From the NCBI RefSeq assembly GCF_000002425.4, contig NC_037265.1:7926767-7990766 (forward strand): a DNA stretch of 64,000 nt. The letters are read 5' to 3'. Numbering within the stretch: position 1 is the first letter of the stretch; every line of letters starts with the position of its first letter. Both the position numbers and the translations under genes were made by a program. The notes under the pieces were generated by a model. It saw only the letters and a list, made by a program, of their open reading frames with translations. It made no database searches and had not been told where the DNA came from. Of this stretch, positions 46,270-57,185 are shown piece after piece. Origin of the DNA: Physcomitrium patens (taxonomy: Eukaryota; Streptophyta; Bryopsida; Funariales; Funariaceae).

Positions 46270-47352
46270 ATGAGCCACCAAGCTACTCCATCGCTCACAA
46301 CCAACACAGTAGGCAATGTCTCGGTCAACCACGTAACGAGCCAAACCACGATATTAGGGGACAAGTCAATTTTTTCATCATTAAAACCAAGTAAGGGTAC
46401 CAGAGTCACCTCCGCTGGAGAACAAGGGCACAATGTGTTGGGCATGGCAATGTTCAATTAAACTCCCTACCGAAGAAATTCACTAGATTTGTCATGTTTT
46501 CTACTTCCCTCGCATACAAAAAAAATTTGTTGTCCGTTGGCTATCTCACAGATAGGGATTTTTTATTTGAGTTTCGCAACCTCCAATGTTGCATCAAGGA
46601 CTCCTTAGGGAACACCGTTGCTACAGCAACACGAGAGAAGCGGAACGATTTATATAGGCTCATCGGAGAAACCATCTCATGATGAAGCACTTAGCTGCTT
46701 GGCTGATACGTCACCTCTAGCCACACTCTGGCATAAGCGGCCAGGTCACTGCAATTACCAAGGGATGCGCAGAATGATTGAATCCAAAGCAATAAAAGGA
46801 TTACCAAGCTTCCATGTGCCGAACTTCCCTTGCATTAGCTGTCTCACAGGAAAGCAGACCAAAAAAAAGATTCCAAAAATCTGCACAACCGCATCTACCA
46901 GGCCTCTTCAACTCGTCCACACTGACGTCACAGGCCCGTTTAGAATCAGATCTCTCGGTGGGGCCCAATATTTCCTTACTTTTATTGATGATTATTTGCA
47001 AAAAACTTGGATCTACTTCCTCCTATCCAAAGACATGTGCTTTGAAAAGTTCAGATTCTTTCACAGATTGGTTGAAAACAATGCCCAAAACCGCCTGAAA
47101 TCGCTCAGATCCGACAATGGTAGGAAATTCAATTTCCACCGTTTCACCATCTATTGCCTGAGTCATGGAATCCGGCGGCTGTTGACCCAACCACACACCT
47201 CCTATCATAATGGAGTGGCGAAAAGGCGCAACCACAGCATCCTTGATATCGTCCGATGTATACTACATCATGTTGACATGCCTTCCACACTTTGGGCAGA
47301 AGCAGCAAAGGCGGCCTGCCTTCTGCTCAACATTTTCTCAACAAAGTCATGA
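46270..47352 (+). pseudogene. Copia protease remnant and integrase
   Basis: A protease remnant (TTILGDKSIFSSLKPSKG) lacks the DSG triplet. Then come KNLLSVGYLTDRDFLFEF and the GAG-pre-integrase zinc region LWHKRPGHCNYQGM ... CISCLTGK. The integrase core has HTDVTGPF (first Asp), SLRSDNGRKF (second Asp) and YHNGVAKRRNHS, where the catalytic Glu is Lys. Open for 244 codons from 46,618. HVDMPSTLWAEAAKAACLLLN completes the core. Confidence 0.9.
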
Positions 47353-47406
47353 CCGAACAAGATACCTGACATTTACAAACTTCGAATCTTCAGGTCAACC
47401 GCCTAT

Positions 47407-48663
47407 GTGCACAATACGGTGCCAGGCAGCAGTAAACTCGGTGACCGCTCTTGGCCTTGCCTCCACTTAAGCTTTGATGCACATGTCAAAGGTTACCAGT
47501 GCTACGACCCGGCTACAAACACGGTTCTCATGTCGAAGGACGTCCAGTTTTTAGAAAACCACAGACTGCACATCCCCGATCTCGTCTCGCAAACTACTTC
47601 TGTAGATAATAATGATATTACAGTCCAGACCAGCGGACCTCAACTTCATCCGACTCACCAGCCCACACTGCCCTCGTCATCAACGCCAAGTCTACTGTCG
47701 CCCTCTATTTCCGCTCTTCGAGATCGTACCCAGTCACCACTACCGCCATCATATCTACCCGAGCTTTCTTCACCTCCAAAGCCATCGGTTTCGGTAACTA
47801 CCCCTACCGCTCCATCCTTTGTACACAGTTCAAGCCGGATCCGCGTCCTTCCACACTCCCACGATAGCTACATTTGCATCGATCTAGTTGACTCATTTAT
47901 TGGTGTAATAGAAGAAGCTGGCGAACAACTTACTTACGCTCAAGCTCGGACCGATCCACGATGGATCTCGACCATGCAATTCGAACTACACTCTATCCAA
48001 AAAAATCACACATGGGATCTCATTCCTCTACCTCCGGGCATTCATTCGTCTTGTAACTAGGTCAGCCGCACGAAATGCTTGGCCAAGTTTCATGTGGACG
48101 TGGCTATCGCATTCTTAAACGACACCCTACACGTCGATGTCTTCATGACCCAGCCTCCTGGACGCGCAACTCCTGCCACTAACCACCTCGTATGCAAGCT
48201 GAACCGCTCACTCTACGGGCAAAAACAGTCCCCCTAGAGCGTGGTACAGCCGCATAGACTCCTACCTCCGAACGCATGGCATGTCTAGAACCACGGCCGA
48301 CCCGAACGTGTATTACACCCGCACGAACACCTCCGCTGTCCTCCTCATCATCTACGTTGACAACCTCCTTATCACAGGTTCGAATCTTGCAATTATTTCT
48401 TCACTCAAGAAATTGCTTCATTCTTAATTCGAAATGGTCGACTTAGGCCTAATGCACAAATTTTTGGCAGTGCAATTCCTTCAGACCACCACCGAGATCT
48501 TTCTCCATCAAGCCGAGTATGCACAGTCTATCATCGATGACTACTCTCTTCCTCATATAACGGCCCATGTTCCGACCCCCAAACTTACCCGCCTTCAGAA
48601 GGATACAGCCACCCCCCTTCAGAAGGATACAGCAACCCGCCTTCAGAAGGATACGGCAAATTA
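47407..48663 (+). pseudogene. Copia integrase tail and reverse transcriptase
   Basis: 217 codons from 47,407 hold the Ser/Pro-rich linker after integrase (PTHQPTLPSSSTPSLLSPS) and the RT entry (YAQARTDPRWISTMQFELHSIQKN, HTWDLIPLPPG). Further RT sequence is frameshifted: VDVAIAFLNDTLHVDVFMTQPPG, KLNRSLYGQKQS, YVDNLLITG (D to N at the Y-x-D-D box) and MVDLGLMHKFLAVQFLQT. RNase H is replaced by minisatellite DNA. Confidence 0.88.
48592..48663 (+). repeat. 24-bp minisatellite, three copies, in frame
   Basis: CCTTCAGAAGGATACAGC(A/C)ACCC units at 48,592, 48,616 and 48,640, coding LQKDTAT(P/R) repeats in the RT frame. Confidence 0.9.
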
Positions 48664-48979
48664 CACTACTTGACCAAGGTCCCTCCTGATATTACTCCTG
48701 AAGGTGTATTACACTACTTGACCAAGGTCCCTCCTGATATTACTCCTGAAGGTGTATTACACTACTTGACCAAGATCCCTCCTGATATTACTCCTGAAGG
48801 TGTATTACACTACTTGACCAAGGTCCCTCCTGATATTACTCCTGAAGGTGTATTACACTACTTGACCAAGGTCCCTCCTGATATTACTCCTGAAGGTGTA
48901 TTACACTACTTGACCAAGATCCCTCTTGATATTACTCCTGAAGGTGTATTACACTACTTGACCAAGGTCCCTCCTGATA
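48661..48979 (+). repeat. 48-bp minisatellite, 6.6 copies, in frame
   Basis: Unit starts at 48,661 and every 48 bp to 48,949, nearly identical; each codes TKVPPDITPEGVLHYL (16 residues). It follows directly on the 24-bp array. It lies at the site where RT passes into RNase H in an intact copia. Confidence 0.95.
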
Positions 48980-49077
48980 AAACTAGCACCACTATATCCC
49001 TTCACTACTGGTTCACAAGCATCCCAAGAAGTGAAGATCCCCCGGAAGACACCACTTTGCACAACATAGAACTTTGA

Positions 49078-49433
49078 ATCAGTAGTGCGACCTTCCACAG
49101 TTGGAACACTATCCTCAGCAAACCTCGTCATTTTTCCACCTAGTAAACCCTCCATATGCTCCTGTGACACTGCCTCGAAACATCGCTCCAAGCAAGATCA
49201 AAGCCAAGCAAGAACATACTGGAGTAAGAAAAGAAAAGACCAAAAAATCAACAGCAACACCTAAAACTGCACCAACCACAGAAACAGTCAAATCCAAATC
49301 ATTCCGAAAAACACGAGATAGCAAAAGAGTCAAAAGCCCCACTCACCGGGCTCAACTCTTTAATTCTCTGAAGCAAAACCATCGCAGGAAAACTGTAGGT
49401 GACTGGTAGAATGGTAATGAGAGTAGAACGGAG
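49078..49433 (+). other. Copia 3' untranslated region
   Basis: From the end of the frame after the minisatellite to the 3' LTR. It holds a Lys/Ser/Thr-rich open frame (49,101-49,409; KTKKSTATPKTAPTTETVKS) of unknown origin, not a known copia domain. GAATGGTAATGAGAGTAGAA before 49,434 is purine-rich and may be the polypurine tract. Confidence 0.5.
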
Positions 49434-49609
49434 TGTTGGACGTTACTCTCTTCTCCCATTCATCGAACTTTAACTAACGACAACTGTTCAGTAGATGATA
49501 CCCTTGTGAACCCGTTCCCTGATTGTAATGTAAGTGTATACAATATTCTTCCGTGCACCTTCAAGATCAATCAGTATGTACCATTTCATCTCCCCATTGG
49601 TATCGTATA
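49434..49609 (+). repeat. 3' LTR of the copia (176 bp)
   Basis: TGTTGGACGTTACTC to TATCGTATA; a few transitions from the 5' LTR. Confidence 0.92.
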
Positions 49610-49614
49610 GTTTG

Positions 49615-51179
49615 CCCCATCGACTTCCTCGTGCAGAATTTCACCGCCGTGACTACAGTTTGCAAATCCATCAATCTTAACCTGACGCAATGCTGTGACG
49701 CATTCGCGACTTTCACAACAATGCTGTGGAGAGCACATTTGAAAAGAAAAATTTGGGTTGGATGAAGTTGTACAAGAACTCCAAAGCTTCCAGATTTAGC
49801 TTCAGAATTGTGAACACAACTTGAAAGCCGCCTAGGCTGACAATAATCAGTACGCAGGATGTCGATAATAAAACTGAGGTTCCAAAAGATCTGGACGCGT
49901 CTGCCGCGAAGGCGGAGAGCACCCTTGGAAACATGGATCTACATAAGTAAAAAACACGACTGTGTTTGAGCTCAAAGAGTTGGATTCTCAGCTTGTGGCA
50001 ACGAGGGTTGAGAAGGCTCAAAATCCAACGTCCAATTGAAGAATCAGAAAACGTAATACTCCGCCAACGACAATGTCTCCGTCGTCCAAAACAACAGCTT
50101 CAGCGGCCGTTACACTGTTCAGCTATTGAGAGCCGAAATCTTTATCGACTGGGATAACGACCAGGAGGACTAATGAAAACGATAGAAGGCGCATTGATGT
50201 CTCAAAAGAGTGTTTGAAGGTAGCACCGTGCACAAGATTATGACGGCAGATGCCACTGCAACGTTGTCATTTTTTTTGTCCCGTCGCATTTTTTTTCATA
50301 GAGCAGAGACTTGAAGAAGGTCGAGGAGTTAATCTGCATATTGCTCGAATTGGGGGTGACGTGTGATTGTTCCTGACGAATTTTACAAGCTTCTGTCTTG
50401 CCAGCTTGCAGGAATCAAGAGGCACACGTAGCTTTCTTTCTACAACCAAAATCACAAGGTTTCGGTAGCACGAACTCGCGTGTTCCTTCAGACTCGGAAG
50501 ACTCTTCCACTCACAAGAAAGCAACACGGTCGAGGAAAGTTTTACAGTTACAATCTTCACCTCTGTCCCACACAAGTTTCGAGAGCTCAGAGAAAGATCA
50601 TGAAATCGTGGAGGACCCAACTTTCACCAAGCAACGAGCATGGCATCAGGGTGAAGGTGGACAATCTTCACTGGGAGATACTTCAGGGTGTTTTCATGAC
50701 ACAGTTGGCCCAATGCCTGTTCAGCTTGTGGTCGATATGTCACCGAGGACCCCACCACGTTTGAATGTGCTTAGAATTGCGAAACGATGGAAGGGCATAT
50801 GGCACAGGGCTCCTTTCCGTGCTTGATACACACACCTGGACAATATGTAAATAAGGAGTACACTAATATATCATTTAGGAGAAATTGACAAGGGTTCTTC
50901 AACGTGACAGGGCCCGTTATCAATACCTCATTGCAACTCTGTCTGTCAAAAAGGAAACCAGAAAGTCAAATCTAGTCTTCACCAACTATGATTGCTATCG
51001 CACTGCATTCTCAAGGGCCAAGAGCCAGAAATTCGACCGATGTGAAGCCTTGCTCCGAAGTGCTTTACGTGTGTACATCGAATCTGCGAGGAGCTCAAGA
51101 AAACGAGAGCCATGGGGTGTGGCGAGCAGGGGTCGAGACTCACACACCCAGTGTATCGAATTGTGTCCTGCTGATCTGA
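49615..51179 (+). pseudogene. Mutator-like element interior with possible captured gene fragments
   Basis: Several partial frames of coding character on the + strand: a Lys/Glu/Gln-rich, coiled-coil-like stretch near 49,740-49,830 (LGLDEVVQELQSFQI, LQNCEHNLKAA) and near 49,965-50,030 (FELKELDSQLVATRVEKAQ), and a Ser-rich stretch at 50,398-50,820 (SRVPSDSEDSSTHKKATRSR). Intron-like intervals lie between. No transposase motif. I recognise no family; the pattern fits a Pack-MULE carrying pieces of one or more host genes. Confidence 0.45.
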
Positions 51180-51424
51180 TTCAACCCCACGTGAATTCAT
51201 TCATTTGCCAAAATGTGTCTGTGCCTAAAAGTGCGGAAAAGAGCCCGCCTAGTTCTTCTCCGCAGCAAAGAGGTTGGGCCCAGTTTCAATTAAAAACGAA
51301 ATGTTTTTGATACTCTCACAAAAGTAGATTTGATATTCTCACAGAAGGAAAGGGTAGAACTGCTGTTATCAAGGAGTATTCTTGATATTTCAATATATTT
51401 CAGAGATATGTATGATATTTGCCC
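51180..51424 (-). repeat. Right terminal inverted repeat
   Basis: Reverse complement starts GGGCAAATATCATACATATC and mirrors 45,348-45,602. Contains GTGAGAATATCAAATCTAC twice-like phrases shared with the left arm. The 141-codon frame from 50,885 runs into it. Confidence 0.85.
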
Positions 51425-51433
51425 AAAAATAAA

Positions 51434-51724
51434 CTACAAGGAGATCTTTTTTGTTTCATATAATTCAATTTTATTTATTTATTTATTTAAAGAAATTTAG
51501 TCTTTAAACCTTAAAGATGTACCTTTAAACTAATTCAATTATTGCTTTAATAGAAGCATATGTAATACCAGAAAACTATGTCAATAAATGTTTTGATAAA
51601 AAGACATGAGTTTTTGTAAAGAATAATAAAAAAACAATCTTTTGTACAATAGAGATATAACATTAAGAAAAGTATTGGGTTACATTAATAAAATTAAAAT
51701 ACATATAATACTTAAATATGTAAG

Positions 51725-51760
<36 letters not shown>

Positions 51761-52785
51761 ATAGTATAAAGATATATCATGCCTATAACAAAAGAAACCA
51801 TTGGTTGTGGTTTCTATTTTAATTTTTAAAGATATTTCTTATATGTCTTAATATTCATATATATGTCTTAATATATAATATTCATATATATATGTCTTAA
51901 TATTCATATATGTATGTATATATATATATAAAAAAAATTCTTTTTGATAGAATTATCACTTATAAACACTTTACATATATGTTTTGTATTTAGAAAATGA
52001 CTTATCAACAATCTGATTACTTTTTTTTATTTTTTATTTTTTTATTACTATGTCATTTATAATTATACTTTAAAAAAAACTATTTCAGATTATCATATAA
52101 AATTGATATTTCAATCATAAATTAATTTAGAACATATCATACTATCAAAATAATATCAATTTAAAAAATAATTACATTTAGTCATTAAGCTATTTTTTAT
52201 CTACTAAAATTTTCAAACAAATTTAACATGGTACAATCTCTTGCATTATATGCAATAAACCTCATCTGATTATTAGAAAGATTGCATTATTAAAATTAAT
52301 TTGTGATTCAATTTTTAAAATACACTATATGGGATTTGTGACACCTGAAAATAAAATTTTCAACTTGATTTAACTCTTTGAATTAAATGATTTTGTTAAT
52401 AATTAGGATTTTGTGTGATATGCTATATTTTAAATTTTGATATTTAACTAATTTTATTTTTATTTTTCATCTTTGAATCTGTTTTGAAGCTGTAAAGATA
52501 ATCTGGTTTAGATTGTAATTCTGTTAATTATAATAAAGTATAAAAGATAATCATTACAAAACATAAATTTACATCTTTAAATTTTATAATTTCTTGACAA
52601 TTAATGTTATATATATATTTTTAAAATTCCTTATTACTTTTTGTTCCAATAATCTATATCGGTAAATATCATATTTGATATAATAAATAGAAATAATTTT
52701 TTTTTTTATTTATTATAGAAAAAAATTACATAATTAATAGTCAATTATTTTTAGTCTTTATAGTATTTCCACATATTTAGGTATT

Positions 52786-52824
<39 letters not shown>

Positions 52825-53296
52825 AGTATTTTAAAATTTTATTTTAAATTAATAAATAGTATTATTACATTATTTATATTATTTTTATGCTTTTAAGCAT
52901 ACATTTTTATTAAATGTAATTGATTTAAACTTTTTGAATCATTTTGTGATGTATACATAATTAAATTAAGAATGTTATTTTAAGTTTATATTATGTATAT
53001 TTAAATATAAAATTAAATCTATATTATTTTTTATTTTTTATAATACATATACAAATATTATATTTTTTGTAATATACATCAAGGGTAATTAAATCTTTAT
53101 TTCATCTTATATACTTTCATATCAACCACTTTGAAATGACATCTTCTCACTTTACATTATATCATAAAATCAATGCTTCCAAAATATGGCTTTTCTTCAC
53201 CAAGCAAAGAACCATCGGAACAATTTTATGGCCTTTCAAAGTAGACTTTTAGGTATAAATTGCTTCTTAATTTTGAAATTATTTTCAAATAGTATA
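51434..53296. other. AT-rich spacer with (TA)n arrays
   Basis: No gene seen. (TA)n arrays lie at about 51,728-51,757 and 52,790-52,819, with further ATATAT-rich stretches near 51,840-51,930. A- and T-runs are frequent. Confidence 0.6.
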
Positions 53297-54451
53297 TATA
53301 TAAGAGAATGCTAAATAGATCTATATTTTTACTAAATTTATTCACTTTATTATAACCATCATTAGAATCATGGCCTTGATCTCAATCTTTCTTATTTCTA
53401 ATCTGTACTCCTTTTGTTCCTAGACTCCTCCTTCCCCTATATCCATGTAAGATCTCTTTATTTTCCATGTTTCCAACCCTCATCCCATCCCCCTCTATTT
53501 CCAACTTCTACTATGATTTTGAGAGTTCACCATGAATTTGAAGAAAAAATGATCAGAGAGGGAGAAAATGTATATTAAAGAAAAATATGTGCAATAAGCA
53601 CAATTGGATTGGTGTGCATTTTTATCCATTTAAATCAAGAATAATGAGATTTTAAAAAGAACTAAAAAATATGTTTGCATTTTTCTTGCATAATAGAATA
53701 AAGAAGGTTAGTTTTGAGATATTGGGCACAATACTAGAACCAAATTTTACCATCAATGAGTGACAAATATTTTCCATTTTCCAGCATTAACATTCTAATT
53801 TGACCTCTATTGGCTCTATAACTATGCATGATAAGCATGAAGGAGATTATTTTTAAATTGTTGAAGCTACGAATAGTTTTAAAACTTATATTGATAATCT
53901 ATACTTACTAACAAATATGCAATTGCATATGAAATTTTTATTATTGTGAAAAAAATTTAAAAAATTAAAACACCAAAGTTGAGTTTACATATGTTGCACA
54001 TTTAGATAATATTTTAGTGAGTTGATATAGTTTGGAATTGAAGAAATTCAAATGAAGTTAAAAATAAAACAAAAACTCATATTGTAGTATAATTTATTAT
54101 TTCTAATTGAAATTAGCAATTTCAAGAAGAATCCTATAAAGAAATTATGATTTAAACAAGAAAGGGAAATGATCACAATTGTAAAACCTACAAAATATAC
54201 TCAATAGAAAAGTAAAGCTAAATATGAATAAATGATTTTCTTATTTGTTTAAATAATTATTAGTACAAATAAGATATATAACATCATAAGGGCATATATA
54301 CATATTGTCATATGGTGTAATTTTCTATCTAGGAATACATTGAATACATAGTTTTAGAGAGTTAAACTTTAACTTATTGAACAAGTTCTAATAAGTGATA
54401 TATTTTTATTATAAAAGCCAAATAAATACAATAGTATCAAAAGATATTCTA

Positions 54452-54491
<40 letters not shown>

Positions 54492-54671
54492 AGAAGCTTT
54501 ATACATAAGGCTTTTTAAAGCATCTAAAAATGCTCTAACATCCTTTGTTATACCAAGTCATAACTAATTAACTGCTAATGAGTTTGATTTTTCATAAGCT
54601 CAAAGAAAATCCATAATCCTCTTACAAAAATTCATCTTTATATCATGAATTTTTCATAGCTCTACATCTCC

Positions 54672-54710
<39 letters not shown>

Positions 54711-56080
54711 AAATATTTGCTTCAAAAAATTCCTTTACTTAGTATAAAATTTCCAAATTGAAGCAAAATCCTTTCAAAATATTTTTCTCCCACAAAGGAT
54801 TTTTTTCCCTTGAATTTTAAAAATTCATATCTCTTGATCCAATAGTTCAATTTTTTTCAAATTTCTAGATAATTTAGACTTTACTCTTAAGCTTTACTAC
54901 AAAAAAAATGAACCACAAATCTACTACAAATCATATGACATCTTAGAAATCTTAGCATGTACTTTAAATCCTAATTTACAAGCACATGAGTACTATTTTC
55001 TCTATACTTCAAAAACTCAAGATCCAAATGCCACAAAATTTGTGTATAAAGTTTATTAACATGATAATACACATCTTTGGAAATATTTAGCCAAAATCTT
55101 GTCAAATTATTCAAGATACAGGTTGAAACACAACTACTAATAAATTGGGTCACTTATTGTCCTTAGATTGCAAGTTAACTAAATAAGATTCTAATCTTAA
55201 GATTAATAGGAAGTTGAAGGAAGTTGTAGTCAGTAAAAAAACAAAATAAGATTTCAAGAATCACCAATGTCTAATAAAGGTGGCTTTAAATATATAAAAC
55301 TATTATCAATATAAAATCAACTTGAATAATAGCCCTTTTAAACTAATTACTTCAAAGTAGTAATCTAACCATATTTTGTAATTAATTAAAATCTAATAAC
55401 ATGGCTCTCACCATATTGTATAGTAAATTTTATATTAAATATATATGTATATTATTTTTACATGGTAGCCAAATCATAAGACGACAATATAAGACACTAA
55501 TCTTAATAAATGAAAAAACTAACATGCAAGCACATAGATGAAGTTTAGTTATTTGTAAAAATTGCAATAGTATAAATCATTTGCTTAAGATTGGCAAGTA
55601 AAGCATTTAGAAATTATTTGTACCTCATTAGCTATAAATTGAGTAAAATAGGCCTAGTTACTACTAATTTAATCATCTTCATTTTCTATTCTAGCACATC
55701 TATCTCTCTTCTTTAATCTCTTTTTCTTTGAACTCATGGAAAAGTTTCAAAACCATAACAAGGATTGATATGAGGGCTGGGAATGATGATGGAGATTGAG
55801 AGTATGAATTGAGAACAAAGAGAGTTGAGATGAGGGTTAGAAATAGAAAGAATTTTGATGAAGGTTGGAAACAAAAAGCATTGAAAACATAGAAAATGAA
55901 GGATCTAGAGGAAGATTGAAATAAAGACTGGAAACAAAAGGAGCAAGATTGCAAATAAGGAAGTTTAAGATAAGTGCCATGATATTAATGATGGTTTCTA
56001 GAGATGATCAATTTTTATAATAATAATTATGATCTAATGGATTGTTTAGTAAAAAGATGGATCTATTTAATACTTATATA
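53297..56080. mobile_element. Inverted-repeat DNA element with nested D solo LTR
   Basis: The left arm (53,297 to about 53,575) is an imperfect inverted copy of the right arm (about 55,682-56,080). Both outer ends read TATATAAG...TAAATAGATC-AT-TTTTACTAAA going inward, with shared inner blocks such as CATGGC-CTTATCT, TCCATTTTCTATGTTT-like and TTTCCAACCCTCATC. The flanks are (TA)-rich, so the TSD cannot be read. The interior has no transposase. After removing the solo LTR it is about 1.6 kb. Family unassigned; Mutator-like or foldback are options. Confidence 0.6.
54306..55486. repeat. Family D solo LTR (1,181 bp)
   Basis: TGTCATATGG start and ACGACA end, flanked by ATAT on both sides (54,302-54,305 and 55,487-55,490), a 4-bp TSD. 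Collinear with 23,511-24,843 over most of its length, with a gap matching the CTCGAG-containing part near 24,150-24,560. Two TA runs lie at 54,458-54,488 and 54,676-54,707. Strongly decayed by C-to-T and G-to-A changes. Confidence 0.82.
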
Positions 56081-56081
56081 A

Positions 56082-56136
<55 letters not shown>

Positions 56137-56554
56137 CTTGAAATGAATATTTTTTAGCTATGTGTAATATAATTTATTATTATTATTATTATTATTATTT
56201 CTTCATATAAAATATTTATTTTTTAAGAGAATTATATATAAATTTTTAGAAACAAGAATATTGATGCCACATAAAAAAAAAAACACATTAGAATTCATTA
56301 TTTCTTTTCATGACCTTTACTTTCTTGATCTTTTTAAATATAAATCTAACAAACCAATCAAAAAATGCTTCTTGATTTCAAATAATCACAAGATTTGAAA
56401 ATCATAGTTTCTTACCTTGAATCTCCTTCTTATCTTGAAAAAAGTAATAAAACACCATCTCTACTATTGACAAAATTAAATATAGCTAATGCTCTTTCTA
56501 ATATTTATTATAATTTATAATAAATATCATAGCTATAATTTTTGGAATATAGTA

Positions 56555-56594
<40 letters not shown>

Positions 56595-57185
56595 TTCTTT
56601 GTAATAAGATAATTACATCAATACATAAATAAGAAGTTTTTTTTTTTTTTTTTTTTTTTTTATACACTCTCTTGTGGGTTTATGCTTATGTGTGTATGTA
56701 CACATTACTTCCAACTATTTGTCTATCCCTCCAAACATTCTCAATATATTATCACTATGATTGTTCTTATGTAATAATCTTAATTCTTCAAAACTTGTGT
56801 ATATCTTACTCTTTGCCTTCTCATCATTTTTTATTTTTTATTTTTTATTTTTTTATTATTATATTACATTGCTCTATATTTTGTGTCCTACTTGATGCAC
56901 CCTACATTTTTCCTATCTTAATGATCCTGCTACTGAGCTACTGTATCCTACTGCCAAATTGTTGCACCTTATTGTAGACTACCATACCATGTCGGCTGCC
57001 GTTATTGTCCACAACTATTGTTGTTGCTTGTTGCAGTCCATCGCAGATCCTTATTTTTAAGAAAAAAAAATCTCCTAAATTTTTTAACATTTTTTATTTC
57101 AACTTTATCATTTTATTTGGCTTTATATTTCAAGGTATATTTTATTCAATCTTTTTTACTTGATCTTATGTTTTCTTTACAGATT
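56081..57185. other. Simple-repeat-rich spacer
   Basis: (TA)n at about 56,081-56,136 and 56,560-56,590, (TTA)n at 56,169-56,200, a T run of about 26 at 56,636-56,661. The longest open frame (56,672-56,977) is low-complexity hydrophobic and not convincing. The 5' LTR of the following copia may lie in 56,700-57,180, but I cannot delimit it. Confidence 0.55.

Larger units (their letters stand above)
45956..49609 (+). mobile_element. Ty1-copia element with 176-bp LTRs, internally deleted
   Basis: LTRs 45,956-46,132 and 49,434-49,609 are flanked by ATTTG and GTTTG (45,951-45,955; 49,610-49,614). The primer site is TGGTATCAAAGC (46,133-46,144), initiator-Met type. Gag is missing. Partial protease, integrase and RT remain. 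The 3.65 kb element is inserted in the Mutator-like element. Confidence 0.9.
45348..51424. mobile_element. Mutator-like TIR element with nested copia
   Basis: Terminal inverted repeats of about 250 bp: 45,348-45,602 and 51,180-51,424, starting GGGAAAATATCATACA / GGGCAAATATCATACA, with TTTTTGGCA-AATGAATTCACGTGGGGTTG at the inner ends. The flanks TAAAATAAA (45,339-45,347) and AAAAATAAA (51,425-51,433) agree at 8 of 9 positions, a 9-bp TSD. Long TIRs with 9-bp duplications are the Mutator hallmark. No MURA-type transposase is visible, so it is non-autonomous. Without the copia its length is about 2.4 kb. The interior is less AT-rich than the surroundings. Confidence 0.82.

Noticed and set aside
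45996..46457. 153-codon minus-strand ORF
   Set aside because: It overlaps the copia 5' LTR, primer site and protease remnant on the opposite strand; a shadow of the copia.
48661..48979. Array resembling a CRISPR (regular spacing)
   Set aside because: The units are directly adjacent without unique spacers, in a eukaryotic copia element. It is a minisatellite.
56672..56977. 101-codon hydrophobic ORF
   Set aside because: T-rich low-complexity sequence gives Phe/Ile/Leu runs; no domain and no conserved copy.
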